Origin: Planctomycetota bacterium
GTDB lineage: Bacteria > Planctomycetota > J058
Assembly (NCBI GenBank): GCA_023954375.1
Contig: JAMLIC010000018.1
Location: 100,178 to 164,177 of the forward strand
DNA length: 64,000 nucleotides
Direction: 5' to 3'
Below are positions 1 to 8,749 of the stretch, piece after piece; position 1 is the stretch's first letter, and each line of letters opens with the position of its first letter. Made by a program: the position numbers and the translations under genes. A model generated the notes under the pieces. That model saw only the letters and a list, made by a program, of their open reading frames with translations, was not told the DNA's origin and made no database searches.

Positions 1-1
1 A

Positions 2-1363
2 GGGGCCGGGCTGTGCGACGAGGAGGTCGTGCGCGCGGTCGTGACCGAGGGCACCGAGGCGGTGCGGGCGCTGATCGACATGGGCGCGACCTTCGACCGC
101 GCGCCCGACGGGTCGCTCGCGCTCACGCAGGAGGGCGGCCACTCCGCGCCGCGGATCCTGCACGCGACCGGCGACGCCACCGGGCACGAGATCGAGCGCG
201 CCCTCCTGGCGCGGGCGCGGCAGCACCAGCGGATCCGCTTCCTCGAGCACGCGTTCTGCGTGGACCTCGTGACCACCGGCGGCGAGTGCCAGGGCGCGCT
301 CGTGTGGGACCACGGGCAGGGGCTGCAGTTCGTGGCCGCGCGCGCCACCGTGCTCGCGGCCGGCGGCGCCGGGCGCGTGTTCCGCGAGACGACGAACCCG
401 CAGGTGGCCACCGGCGACGGGCTCGCCATGGCCTACCGGGCGGGCGCGACGCTCATGGACATGGAGTTCATGCAGTTCCACCCGACGACGCTCTACCTGG
501 CCGGCGCCGCGCGCAAGCTGCTCACCGAGGCCTTGCGCGGCGAGGGCGGGCATCTCGTCGATGCGGACGGCGCGCGCTTCATGCTCGAGGTCGACGACCG
601 GGCGGAGCTCGCGCCGCGCGACATCGTGGCCCGGGCGATCGTCCGCCGGCACCGCGAGACCGGGGGCCGGGGGGTCTTCCTCGACCTGACGCACCTCGAC
701 GCCGCCGTGCTCCGCGCGCGCTTCCCCGGGATCGACCGGCTGTGCCGCAGCTACGGGCTCGACTTCACGCGCGAGCCGCTGCCGATCCACCCGAGCGCCC
801 ACTACACGATCGGCGGCGTGAAGATCGACCGCGACGGGCAGACCGAGGTCCCGCGCCTCTTCGCCGTGGGCGAGGTCTCCTGCTCGGGCCTCCACGGCGC
901 CAACCGCCTCGGCTCGAACTCGCTCCTCGAGGGGCTCGTCCACGGCCGCCGCGCCGGCGCGCGCGCGGCGGCGCTGGCGCACGAGTCGCACGGCGGCGTG
1001 GCGCGCCTGGCGCTCGAGACGAGCGAGGTGCGCCCCGAGCGCCGCGTCGAGATCGACATCGACGACGTCCTGGCGACGCTCCGCGCCGAGACCTGGCGCA
1101 ACCTGGCGATCGAGCGCGACGGGGCCGGGCTCGAGCACGTGCTCGACCGGCTCGCGTTCTGGTCGGGCTACGTCCTCCCCGAGGTGTTCGCCGGGCCGCG
1201 CGGCTGGGAGCTCCAGAACGTGCTCACCGTGGCCACGCTCATGGCGCAGGCGGCCGACGCGCGGAAGGAGAGCCGCGGCGCGCACCACCGGCTCGACTTC
1301 CCCGCGCCCGACGAGCGTCTCCGGCGCCACAGCCAGGTGCGCCGCCCCGGAGGTGACGCGTGA
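2..1363 (+). CDS. nadB: L-aspartate oxidase, 5' end cut by the window
   Basis: FAD enzyme that oxidises L-aspartate to iminoaspartate, the first step of bacterial de novo NAD synthesis in the cytoplasm. The frame is open from base 2 without a start, so the N-terminal FAD-binding Rossmann segment lies outside the window; 453 residues remain. Visible hallmarks of the succinate dehydrogenase/NadB flavoprotein family are GGAGRVF, the active-site region HYTIGGVKID with its GG after the substrate-binding segment, and the second FAD-contact block GLHGANRLGSNSLLEG that is typical of NadB rather than SdhA. The helical C-terminal cap follows. Its stop overlaps the purQ start by four bases (GTGA), so the two are translationally coupled, which is not a usual nadB partner. 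Confidence 0.93.
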   Translation, partial: GAGLCDEEVVRAVVTEGTEAVRALIDMGATFDRAPDGSLALTQEGGHSAPRILHATGDATGHEIERALLARARQHQRIRFLEHAFCVDLVTTGGECQGALVWDHGQGLQFVAARATVLAAGGAGRVFRETTNPQVATGDGLAMAYRAGATLMDMEFMQFHPTTLYLAGAARKLLTEALRGEGGHLVDADGARFMLEVDDRAELAPRDIVARAIVRRHRETGGRGVFLDLTHLDAAVLRARFPGIDRLCRSYGLDFTREPLPIHPSAHYTIGGVKIDRDGQTEVPRLFAVGEVSCSGLHGANRLGSNSLLEGLVHGRRAGARAAALAHESHGGVARLALETSEVRPERRVEIDIDDVLATLRAETWRNLAIERDGAGLEHVLDRLAFWSGYVLPEVFAGPRGWELQNVLTVATLMAQAADARKESRGAHHRLDFPAPDERLRRHSQVRRPGGDA

Positions 1364-2229
1364 GCCCCGCCGCCGCCCCCGAGCCCCGGACGCGGCCGGC
1401 CGAGGCCGGGCCGCGCCCGCGCGCGGTCGTGCTCCGCGCCGCCGGCTCGAACTGCGACCTCGAGACCGCCGCCGCGCTCGACCTCGCCGGCGCCGAGGTG
1501 CACCGCGTCCACATCAACCGCCTCCTCGGCGCGGCGGGCGACCCGCTCGACGGCGTCGACCTGCTGGCGATCCCCGGCGGCTTCACCTACGGCGACGACC
1601 TGGGCGCCGGGCGGATCCTCGGCCTCAAGCTCGAGCGGCACCTCGCCGACGCCGTGCGGCGCCTCGTCGACCGCGGCGGCCTGGTGGTCGGGGTGTGCAA
1701 CGGCTTCCAGGCGCTCGTGCGCGCCGGGCTCCTCCCGGGCGGCGGGGTCGCGGCGACGCTCGCGCCCAACGCGTCGGGGCGCTTCGAGGCCCGCTGGGTG
1801 CGCCTGCGGATCGAGACCGACCGCTCGCCCTGGCTGCGCAAGGGCGACGTGTGGGACGTGCCCAGCGCCCACGGCGAGGGGCGCCTGGTCCTGGCCGACG
1901 AGGGGGCGCTCGCCGCGCTCGAGGCGCGGGGGCAGGTCGCCGCCCGCTACCTCGAGCCGAGCGACGGCGCGCCGGGGGTCGAGGGGACGACCGGGACGTC
2001 GCCGGCGCGCTACCCCGCCAACCCGTCCGGCTCCACCGGCGACGTGGCGGGGCTGGTCGACGAGACGGGCCGGATCCTCGGCCTCATGCCGCACCCCGAG
2101 CGCAACATCGAGCCGTGGCACCGGCCCGGCTGGACCCGGCGGCGGGGGCAGGGGGCGTCGGGCCCGTCGGTCGGGCGGCGGCCGTTCGAGGACGCGCTGG
2201 CCTACCTCCGGCGGCGCGCTGGAGGCTAG
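1360..2229 (+). CDS. purQ: Phosphoribosylformylglycinamidine synthase, glutaminase subunit
   Basis: Class I glutamine amidotransferase subunit that supplies ammonia for FGAM synthesis in purine biosynthesis, working with PurL and PurS. The GTG start overlaps the nadB stop and follows GGAGG at good spacing. Seen in the sequence: SNCD near residue 30, the oxyanion segment PGGFTYGDDLGAG, the nucleophile Cys113 in GVCNGFQAL, and His245/Glu247 in MPHPER, so the whole triad is present. At 289 residues it is longer than many PurQ proteins (about 220-260), mainly through an insertion near residues 200-235. No purL or purS is visible in the window. Confidence 0.93.
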   Translation: MSPAAAPEPRTRPAEAGPRPRAVVLRAAGSNCDLETAAALDLAGAEVHRVHINRLLGAAGDPLDGVDLLAIPGGFTYGDDLGAGRILGLKLERHLADAVRRLVDRGGLVVGVCNGFQALVRAGLLPGGGVAATLAPNASGRFEARWVRLRIETDRSPWLRKGDVWDVPSAHGEGRLVLADEGALAALEARGQVAARYLEPSDGAPGVEGTTGTSPARYPANPSGSTGDVAGLVDETGRILGLMPHPERNIEPWHRPGWTRRRGQGASGPSVGRRPFEDALAYLRRRAGG

Positions 2230-2242
2230 ACTGGCCCGCTCG

Positions 2243-3397
2243 ATGGGGGAAGGGGCGCGGGTGACCAAGACCAAGGAGAGCAAGGCGGCGGCGGCGGAGC
2301 CGGTTCCGCACGACGTGCCCACCCTCTCGCGGTGGCTGCAGCTCCAGCCGCAGCAGCACGTCAAGCGGGTGCAGGCGCTCGTGACCAAGGCCTCCGAGGC
2401 CGAGTGGTCGCGGCTGCAGGAGGGGCTGCGGGTGGCCCTCCAGTGGGCCTGGGACGAGCAGCCCGACGTCTTCTTCCCGCTCCTCCGTCCGTGGCTCAAG
2501 AGCACGACCGACCGGCTGCGGGTCCTCGCGGCGGGGGCCCTGCCGCTCTCGCACGAGACCTGGCGTGAGGCCTCGCTCAAGGAGCTGAAGCGCCTCGTCA
2601 CGGACAAGTCGCGCGCCGTGCGCGTGGTCGCCGCCGACCTGCTGGTCGAGGACCCGGCCAGCCAGCTCGAGCAGGCCCGCAAGCTGGCCGCCTCGGACGA
2701 CCCCGAGGTGCGCGCCGTCGTGGCCCGGCACCTGCAGGCCGCCGAGGGCGATGCGCTGAAGAAGCTCCTCCCGACCCTCGAGGCGCTGTGCCTCGACCCG
2801 CGGCCGGAGGTGCACTGGGCGGCCGCCGCCACGCTCTGCGACCAGCACGAGCGCGAGGCGCGGGCGGTGCTCGAGATCGCCCGAAAGATGGCGCTCTCCG
2901 ACGACGAGGACGTCCGCGCCGCGGCGGCCGCGAGCTTCTTCGAGAACGTCCTCGCCGACGCGTTCGACCAGCTCCTGCCGACGATCCGCGGCTGGCTCAA
3001 GGCGCCCGAGGCGAACCTGCGCTGGACGCTCGTCCGCTCGCTCCGCTTCCTGCGCGTGACGCCGCGCTCGCTCCAGCTGCTCAAGGCCCTCTACGAGGAC
3101 AAGGACCCGGAGATCCGCCGCCGGGTCGCCGCCATCCTCGTGGACCTGTTCGACATGCGCGCCGAGCACGGCCGCGCGCTCGGCGAGCTCCTGCGGCGCG
3201 CCAAGGTCGACCAGAGCAAGCGCGTGCGAGAGGTCGTCGAGGAGGGCGAGGAGCGCCACGGCGTCGACTTCGACAAGCTCCCGCGTCCCGGCGAGCACCT
3301 CACCGACCTCCCGGAGGAGCTGGACGGGGAGCTCGACGGCGAGGAGGCGGAGCTGCCGGAGGAGACGCCGGAGGAGGCGGACGACGACGACTACTGA
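2243..3397 (+). CDS. HEAT-repeat protein with acidic tail
   Basis: Function not recognised. From about residue 60 to 330 the protein is a series of helix pairs of HEAT type (patterns such as DKSRAVRVVAADLL, DDPEVRAVVARHL and DPEIRRRVAAILVDLF), which generally make elongated protein-protein interaction scaffolds. The last 40 residues are very acidic and end DDDDY, probably disordered. There is no signal peptide or membrane segment, so it is likely cytoplasmic. The ATG at 2243 lies 13 bases after the purQ stop; a GTG at 2261 is an alternative start. The TAG stop of purQ is part of a TAGACT hexamer ten bases before this ATG and could serve as a -10 element. Confidence 0.8.
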   Translation: MGEGARVTKTKESKAAAAEPVPHDVPTLSRWLQLQPQQHVKRVQALVTKASEAEWSRLQEGLRVALQWAWDEQPDVFFPLLRPWLKSTTDRLRVLAAGALPLSHETWREASLKELKRLVTDKSRAVRVVAADLLVEDPASQLEQARKLAASDDPEVRAVVARHLQAAEGDALKKLLPTLEALCLDPRPEVHWAAAATLCDQHEREARAVLEIARKMALSDDEDVRAAAAASFFENVLADAFDQLLPTIRGWLKAPEANLRWTLVRSLRFLRVTPRSLQLLKALYEDKDPEIRRRVAAILVDLFDMRAEHGRALGELLRRAKVDQSKRVREVVEEGEERHGVDFDKLPRPGEHLTDLPEELDGELDGEEAELPEETPEEADDDDY

Positions 3398-3428
3398 GGC
3401 GCGTCCGGCCGCGCCCGGTCAGGAAGCA

Positions 3429-3504
3429 ACCACGGAGGACACGGAGCACCCGGAGGAGAGCGATCTCCATGTTCCTCCTCCGTGTCCTCCGTGTCCTCCG
3501 TGGT
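3429..3504. repeat. Dispersed palindrome of the CGGAGGACACGGAG type
   Basis: The left arm (3429-3446) and right arm (3487-3504) are perfect 18-base inverted copies built on CACGGAGGACACGG; the right arm is preceded by one more copy of the TCCGTGTCC unit. The repeat lies between two convergent genes. A related but diverged palindrome lies at 59912-59988 and a single related arm at 8769-8815. It could act as a bidirectional terminator-like structure, but it has no T tract. Confidence 0.75.
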
Positions 3505-3542
3505 GAGTTCTTGGGGCCCGGACCGTGGAGACGGGACTCGCC

Positions 3543-5885
3543 TCACTCCCCCAGCGCGCCCTTGACCCTCTCCAGCCACTCCGCCGGGATGCAGCTCGTC
3601 GGCCGGCAGAAGCCCAGCGCGCCGCCGTCCTCGTAGAGCTTGTGCGTGGGGACGCCCACGTAGTGGTACTCGCCCCGCTCGTCCTGCCAGTAGGCCGAGC
3701 CGCCCGAGTTGCCGGAGTTGATCGTCGCGTCGGTCTTCAGCCAGGTGCGGCGCTGGCCGTCGGTGTTGAAGCCGGCGACGACCCCGCGGCTGATCGAGAT
3801 GCTCGAGCGCGACTCCTCGCCGCCGAGCGCGGGGTAGCCGGCGATCACCAGCACGTCGCCCAGCCGCACGCGAGCCGCGTCGCCGACCGGCACCCAGGGG
3901 AGCGAGCGGCCCGGCGGGAGGGGGCGGTCGAAGACGTCGCGCTCGAGCTGCAGGAGCGCCAGGTCGAGGCGCGCGTCGTGGGCGACGACGCGGGCGACGA
4001 ACACCTGCTCGGGCGGCTCGTCCCACGCGTCGGGGAAGCTGACGAGGACCTCCTCGGTCTGCAGCTTCCCCTCGTGCTCCAGCACGTGGTAGTTGGTGAC
4101 GATCAGCCCCGACGGCGTGAGGCACGTCCCGGAGCCGGCGCCGCGCTCGCTCTCGACCTGCACCGTCGCCTGCAGCACCCGCTCGAGCGCGCTCGGGCTG
4201 GTCCGCGGGTAGGGCGGCAGGCGCAGGTCGTCGTCACCGAGCGGCGGCGGCGCGTCGAGCGTCACGAGCAGCGTGAACCGGATGTGGGCGTCCGCCGCGA
4301 CGAGGCTGGCCACGTCGAGGTAGTAGGTCCCCGGGGCGAGCGGCGGCGACGAGGCCTCGTCCACGACCAGCCGCTCGTTGAGCCGCGACGAGACGGCCCG
4401 CCAGTCGAAGCCGGAGGGCTCGTCGTAGTCGGTGACGACCTCGCCCCGCCGCAGGAACAGGTCGATGTCGCGCGTCGCGCCGAGCACCGCGACGTGCAGG
4501 CGCCGCGCCCCGGTCGGCACCTCGAAGGAGAACCGCGCCGCCTTGCGCTCCTCGCGCCGCAGCGCCACGGCGACGCGCTCGCCGAACGCGAGCGCCTGCA
4601 CCGGGCCGGGCGTCGCCGGGATCGGCGCCGGCCGCGCGGCGTCGAAGCGCACCCCCACCTCGAAGCTCGAGACGCGCTCGGCCGGGACCGCCCGCGCGAT
4701 GTCGAGGTAGTACTTCCCCGGCCGCAGCGGCGGCGTCGACGCGCCGTCGACGTAGAGCTGCTCGTCGGACCGCGCGCCGTTGGCCCGGTGGTCGGGGTCG
4801 ACGCGGTAGTTGTTGATCGGCTTGCCGTGGCGCAGGTAGAGGTCGACGTCGCGGTCCGCCCCGGCGGCGGTGACCAGCAGGCTGCGCGCCCCCTTGGGCA
4901 CGAAGATCGTGTAGGTGCGGTAGTCCGGGCCGTCCGGGGGGAGCTCGAGCGAGAAGAGGGCGTCCCGGCGGACCTCCCCGTCGACGCCCGCCTCGCTCGA
5001 CGGCTCGGGGCGCGCCCCCGTCGCCTCCGGGCCGTCGAAGCCGCGGGTGAACGTCGCGGCGAACGTCACCGTCACCGGGCCCTCGACGGCGCGCGCGACG
5101 TCGATGTAGTAGACGCCGCTGCGCAGCCGCGGCGCCGTGCCCCGCCGCAGCACGAGCGTCTCGTCGGCCTCGGGGCCGTTGGCGCGCGCGTCCGCCTCGT
5201 CCCAGCTCGTCATCGGCTCGGCGTGGCGCACGTACACGTCGCAGTCGCCGCCGGCGCCGCGCAGGGTGAGCTCCACCTCCGCCACGTCCGGCGCCACCTC
5301 CATGACGAAGGTGCGGTAGGCCTCGGCGTGGAGCACGACCTGCGCGCTGAAGTCGTCGCCGAAGGTCGTCGGCTGCCCGTCGTCCGCCGGCGCGGGCGGC
5401 CGCGGGGCCATCGGCGTGGCGCCCGGCCCCGGGCCGGCGGTCGTGATCGTCGCCTTGATCGTGAAGCGGGTCGGCGCGCCCTCGTCGCCATCGCCGTGGA
5501 CCACGTCGATCCAGTAGGTGCCGGCGCGCAGCGGCGGCGCGCCGCCCGCCGTGAGGACCACCCGCTCGCGCTTCGCCGGCGAGTCGCCCTTCGCCGTGGC
5601 CTCGTCGGCCCAGCTCTCGATGATCGGCCCGCCCTCCTTGAGGTAGAGGTCGACGTCCTCCTGGCCGGAGACGACCACCTCGAGGCGCCGCGCGCCCTCG
5701 GGGACCTCGATCGTGAAGGTGCGGTACGGGCGCCCCTCGTGCGGGAGGGCGCCCTGGACCTCGCGGCCGCTCTCGAGCGGGGTCTCCGGGTCCTGGGCCA
5801 GGGCGACGGGGGCGGCGAGGGCCAGGGCGACCAGCGCCCCGGCGAGCCGGACGGTGGGGGTGCTCATCTCCTTCGATGGCACCAC
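3543..5885 (-). CDS. Exported trypsin-like serine protease with four N-terminal pre-peptidase domains
   Basis: Predicted secreted endopeptidase. A signal peptide (hydrophobic stretch ending ALAAPVALAQ) is followed by four pre-peptidase (PPC) beta-sandwich domains at about residues 35-150, 165-285, 295-415 and 430-545, each recognisable by a DVDLYL or DIDLFL strand and a GxYxLDV-type strand. The C-terminal chymotrypsin-fold domain (about 570-780) has the full triad: His600 in TNYHVL, an Asp near 640 in LDLALL, and Ser727 in GNSGGS. Trypsin-like domains of this kind are related to HtrA, but no PDZ domain is present. The GTG at 5885 gives MVPSKEM; the ATG at 5867 is the more natural signal-peptide start, although AAGGAG directly abuts it. 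PPC domains are more often C-terminal to the peptidase. Confidence 0.88.
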   Translation of the reverse strand: MVPSKEMSTPTVRLAGALVALALAAPVALAQDPETPLESGREVQGALPHEGRPYRTFTIEVPEGARRLEVVVSGQEDVDLYLKEGGPIIESWADEATAKGDSPAKRERVVLTAGGAPPLRAGTYWIDVVHGDGDEGAPTRFTIKATITTAGPGPGATPMAPRPPAPADDGQPTTFGDDFSAQVVLHAEAYRTFVMEVAPDVAEVELTLRGAGGDCDVYVRHAEPMTSWDEADARANGPEADETLVLRRGTAPRLRSGVYYIDVARAVEGPVTVTFAATFTRGFDGPEATGARPEPSSEAGVDGEVRRDALFSLELPPDGPDYRTYTIFVPKGARSLLVTAAGADRDVDLYLRHGKPINNYRVDPDHRANGARSDEQLYVDGASTPPLRPGKYYLDIARAVPAERVSSFEVGVRFDAARPAPIPATPGPVQALAFGERVAVALRREERKAARFSFEVPTGARRLHVAVLGATRDIDLFLRRGEVVTDYDEPSGFDWRAVSSRLNERLVVDEASSPPLAPGTYYLDVASLVAADAHIRFTLLVTLDAPPPLGDDDLRLPPYPRTSPSALERVLQATVQVESERGAGSGTCLTPSGLIVTNYHVLEHEGKLQTEEVLVSFPDAWDEPPEQVFVARVVAHDARLDLALLQLERDVFDRPLPPGRSLPWVPVGDAARVRLGDVLVIAGYPALGGEESRSSISISRGVVAGFNTDGQRRTWLKTDATINSGNSGGSAYWQDERGEYHYVGVPTHKLYEDGGALGFCRPTSCIPAEWLERVKGALGE

Positions 5886-5942
5886 GCGCCCGCGCCCGTC
5901 ACAAGGGCGCGCCTGGCCCCGGGGCGCCGGGGCGCGCCGAAG

Positions 5943-7835
5943 TCACGCCTCCGGCGCGCGATGGGGCCCCGACGAGGGGCGCTGGCCTGGGGTCGCCGAG
6001 CGGGGCAGCGTGAAGAAGAAGCGGCTCCCCTGCCCCGGCTGCGACTCGACCCAGACGCGGCCGCCCATGCGCTCGACGAGGACCTTGGCCATCGCGAGGC
6101 CGATGCCCAGGCCGCCGTACTCGATGTGGATCGCCTCGCTGATCTGGTGGAAGGCGTCGAAGACGGAGCGGAGGTGCTCGGGCCCGATCCCGATCCCGGT
6201 GTCGCGCACCTCGCAGGTGACGTCCTCGTCGCCGAGCAGCAGGGCCAGCTGGACCTCGCCCGCCGAGGTGAACTTGACCGCGTTCGAGAGCAGCTGGTCG
6301 AGCACCTGGCGCACGCGGCGGCGGTCGGCCCACACCGTGAGCGCGGCGCCCTCGGGGGCGCGCAGCCCGGTGCGCAGCCCCTTCTCCGCCGCGCGCGGCT
6401 TGAGGAGCGCCAGCCGCTCCTGCGCGACCTCGAGGAGGTTGACGCGCTCGAAGTCGAGGTTCACGGCGCCCGACTCGAGCTTGGCGATCTCCAGGATCGA
6501 CTCGACCATGTCGAGGAGCTTGCGCCCGGACTGCTCGATCGTGACCGCGCCGTCGGCGAGGTGCGGCTGGTCGGCCGCGACCAGCTCCTCGCGCAGGAGC
6601 TCGGCGAAGCCCAGGATCGCCGTGAGCGGCGTCTTGAGCTCGTGCGAGAGCCGGGCGATGAAGCTGCGCTTGACGTTGTTGGCCGCCTGGAGGTCCTCGA
6701 CCAGGCGCGCGTTGCGCACCAGCGCCCCCACGTGGCGGGCGACGACCTCGAAGAGCCGCCGGGCGTTGGCGTCGAGGGGCGTCCGGGAGGTGAGGCCGAG
6801 GACGCCCGGGGCCGCGTCGCCCACGTCGAGCGGGAAGCCGTCGAAGCGCAGCGGCTGCGCGCCGGCCCCCGGGAGCTCGGCCTGGCCCGGCGCGTTCTTC
6901 AGCGCCACCTCGGCCGCCGGCGTCCCGCGCAGGAGCGGGATCCGCTGCTCGCGGGCGGCGGCCGCCCCGCCGCTGCGCGGCGCCTCCTCCAGCTGCGCCC
7001 CCTGCGCCGCGGCGACCAGGTGCAGGCACTGCTCGCGCGGGCAGCGGTCGCTCCACGGGCAGCTGTCGCAGCGGTCGGGCGGGCCGGGGTACCAGACCTT
7101 GACCTCCTCGACCTCGCGCCGGCCGGCCAGGTGCTCGGCGGCGACCGCCCCGATCGCCGCCGGCGAGCTCTCCGACGACAGCCGCAGGTGGAGCTCGTTG
7201 ACCCACGCGCCGCGCATGAGCTCGTTGGTGTACGCCTCGAGCAGGTCGCGGTACTTCTGCCGGCGCGCGGCGAGCCGCGCCACGAGGTCGCTGCGCTGGG
7301 CCTCGCCGGTCGCCGCGGCGCCGTCGCCCGACGCGAGCTCGTGCGCCAGCCGCTGCAGGACGAGCCCCTCGGTGGGGAACGCCAGGGCGGGGAGCTGGTC
7401 GAGCGCGAACCATCCGGCGAGGTCGACGTCGCCGCCCGCGACCGGGTCGGCGGCGGCGGCCCCCGCCGCGCGGACGCGGAACCAGGTGCCGACGGTCGGG
7501 TCGTCGGGGTCGTGGAGGCTCGAGTGGACGTCGTAGGCCGCCTCGACCTCGACCTCGAGGCCCGTCTGCTCGGAGAAGGCGCGGACGACGGCCTCGCGCG
7601 CGTCCTCGCCCCAGTGGACGACGCGCCCCGGGAGGCAGTAGAGGCCGGGCCCATCGCCGGCGGTGGGGCGCCGCCGCACGAGCAGCACCCGGTCGCCCCG
7701 CACCAGCAGGCCGCCCACCGAGGCCGAGGAGCGCGGGTCGGTCCGCGCCCCGCACTCGGGGCAGACCGCCGCCTGCGAGCGCGGGACCTCGCGCCCGAGC
7801 GGGCAGCCGCAGGCCGGACAGAAGCGCACCTGCAT
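5943..7835 (-). CDS. Zinc ribbon-Nudix-GAF-histidine kinase fusion
   Basis: Sensor kinase with an unusual input end. Residues 6-28 form a CxxC/CxxC zinc ribbon like that in front of NudC-type Nudix domains. Residues 35-165 are Nudix-like (LLVRRRPT, then GRVVHWGEDAREAVVRAF and SEQTGL). The Nudix box is degenerate: one extra residue before the first Glu, REUxEE reads RAFSEQ. A linker carries Cys256, 259, 265 and 270 (CDSCPWSDRCPREQC), which could bind a metal or Fe-S cluster. A GAF-like region (about 270-370) leads to HisKA with His398 in RLSHELKTPL and a complete HATPase (NAVKFT, DTGIGIG, GGLGIGLA). No membrane segment, so cytoplasmic. It is divergent from the response regulator at 7994, the likely partner. 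The ATG has no Shine-Dalgarno but a -10-like hexamer seven bases upstream. Confidence 0.88.
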   Translation of the reverse strand: MQVRFCPACGCPLGREVPRSQAAVCPECGARTDPRSSASVGGLLVRGDRVLLVRRRPTAGDGPGLYCLPGRVVHWGEDAREAVVRAFSEQTGLEVEVEAAYDVHSSLHDPDDPTVGTWFRVRAAGAAAADPVAGGDVDLAGWFALDQLPALAFPTEGLVLQRLAHELASGDGAAATGEAQRSDLVARLAARRQKYRDLLEAYTNELMRGAWVNELHLRLSSESSPAAIGAVAAEHLAGRREVEEVKVWYPGPPDRCDSCPWSDRCPREQCLHLVAAAQGAQLEEAPRSGGAAAAREQRIPLLRGTPAAEVALKNAPGQAELPGAGAQPLRFDGFPLDVGDAAPGVLGLTSRTPLDANARRLFEVVARHVGALVRNARLVEDLQAANNVKRSFIARLSHELKTPLTAILGFAELLREELVAADQPHLADGAVTIEQSGRKLLDMVESILEIAKLESGAVNLDFERVNLLEVAQERLALLKPRAAEKGLRTGLRAPEGAALTVWADRRRVRQVLDQLLSNAVKFTSAGEVQLALLLGDEDVTCEVRDTGIGIGPEHLRSVFDAFHQISEAIHIEYGGLGIGLAMAKVLVERMGGRVWVESQPGQGSRFFFTLPRSATPGQRPSSGPHRAPEA

Positions 7836-7842
7836 GGGAGCG

Positions 7843-7851
7843 ACTCTACCA
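7843..7851 (-). promoter_or_regulatory. Extended -10 element placing transcription start at the kinase ATG
   Basis: Reads TGGTAGAGT on the minus strand and ends seven bases before the kinase ATG at 7835. The spacing predicts transcription beginning at or within a base or two of the start codon, so the mRNA would be leaderless. No clear -35 hexamer. Confidence 0.45.
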
Positions 7852-7993
7852 GGGGGCGACGGCGCCGCCCGCCGCGCCGCGCCGACGGCGCCCGCCGGCC
7901 CGTGCGGGCGGTCCGGGGGGTATGGCAGAATGCGCCCCCGGACCGGTCGGATCCGGCCCTCCCGGGCGAGGGCCGAGTGCAGGGGAGGACGTC

Positions 7994-8749
7994 GTGGGCA
8001 TCCTCGGCGAGCGGCGGCAGCGGGTCCTGGTGGTCGAGGACGAGCCGCCGATCCTCAACGGGATCAAGGACACCCTCGAGCTCGAGGACTACGACGTCAT
8101 CACGGCCGCAGACGGGCAGGAGGGCCTGCGCCTGGCCCTCTCGTCCGACCCCGACGTCGTGCTCCTCGACGTCATGATGCCGAAGATGTCGGGGATCGAC
8201 GTCCTGCGGAAGCTGCGCGAGAACCGCATCCGCGGGGCGATCATCCTCCTCACGGCGAAGAGCGCCGAGGAGGACAAGGTCCGCGGGCTCAAGCTCGGCG
8301 CGGACGACTACGTGACCAAGCCCTTCTCGGTCGTCGAGCTGCTCGCGCGCGTGCAGGCGGTGCTGCGCCGCACCGAGCCGCCCAAGGACGACCTCAACGA
8401 CGTCCGCTTCCACGACATCAAGATCGACTTCGAGAAGCTCGAGGCCTTCAAGGCCGACAAGAAGCTCGACCTCACGCCGCGCGAGTTCAAGATCCTGCGC
8501 CTGTTCGTGGAGAACCCGCGCCGGGTCGTCTCGCGCAACGAGCTCCTCGACAAGGTCTGGGGCTACGACGTCTTCCCGACCACGCGCACGGTGGACAACC
8601 ACATCGTGAAGCTGCGCAAGGCGGTCGAGGACCAGCCGAGCGACCCGAAGATCATCTCGTCGGTGCGCGGCGTGGGCTACAAGTTCAACGCCGACGTGTT
8701 CCTGGGCGACGGGCGGCCCTTCCCGAGCAACCCGCCGCAAGCGTCCTGA
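7994..8749 (+). CDS. OmpR/PhoB-family response regulator
   Basis: Two-component transcription factor of 251 residues. The receiver domain (about 8-125) has the acidic pair in VEDEPP, phospho-acceptor Asp59 in LLDVMMP, Thr in LLTAK and Lys in TKPFS. The C-terminal winged helix-turn-helix (about 150-240) has LTPREFKILRLF and the recognition region RTVDNHIVKLRKAVE, then the RGVGYKF wing. The GTG at 7994 is chosen because GGGGAGG sits six bases before it; an upstream ATG at 7922 would add 24 residues unlike any receiver domain. It is divergent from the Nudix-type kinase, with 158 bases between them, so a paired system is likely. Confidence 0.92.
   Translation: MGILGERRQRVLVVEDEPPILNGIKDTLELEDYDVITAADGQEGLRLALSSDPDVVLLDVMMPKMSGIDVLRKLRENRIRGAIILLTAKSAEEDKVRGLKLGADDYVTKPFSVVELLARVQAVLRRTEPPKDDLNDVRFHDIKIDFEKLEAFKADKKLDLTPREFKILRLFVENPRRVVSRNELLDKVWGYDVFPTTRTVDNHIVKLRKAVEDQPSDPKIISSVRGVGYKFNADVFLGDGRPFPSNPPQAS

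Noticed and set aside
5943..7835. Calling the kinase N-terminus an active Nudix hydrolase
   Set aside because: Two catalytic Glu positions of the Nudix box are replaced and the loop is one residue too long.
3525..8177. A 1550-codon open frame on the plus strand opposite the protease and the kinase
   Set aside because: It runs antisense to two genes with clear domains and has a low-complexity Arg/Ala/Gly/Pro composition caused by GC-rich third positions.
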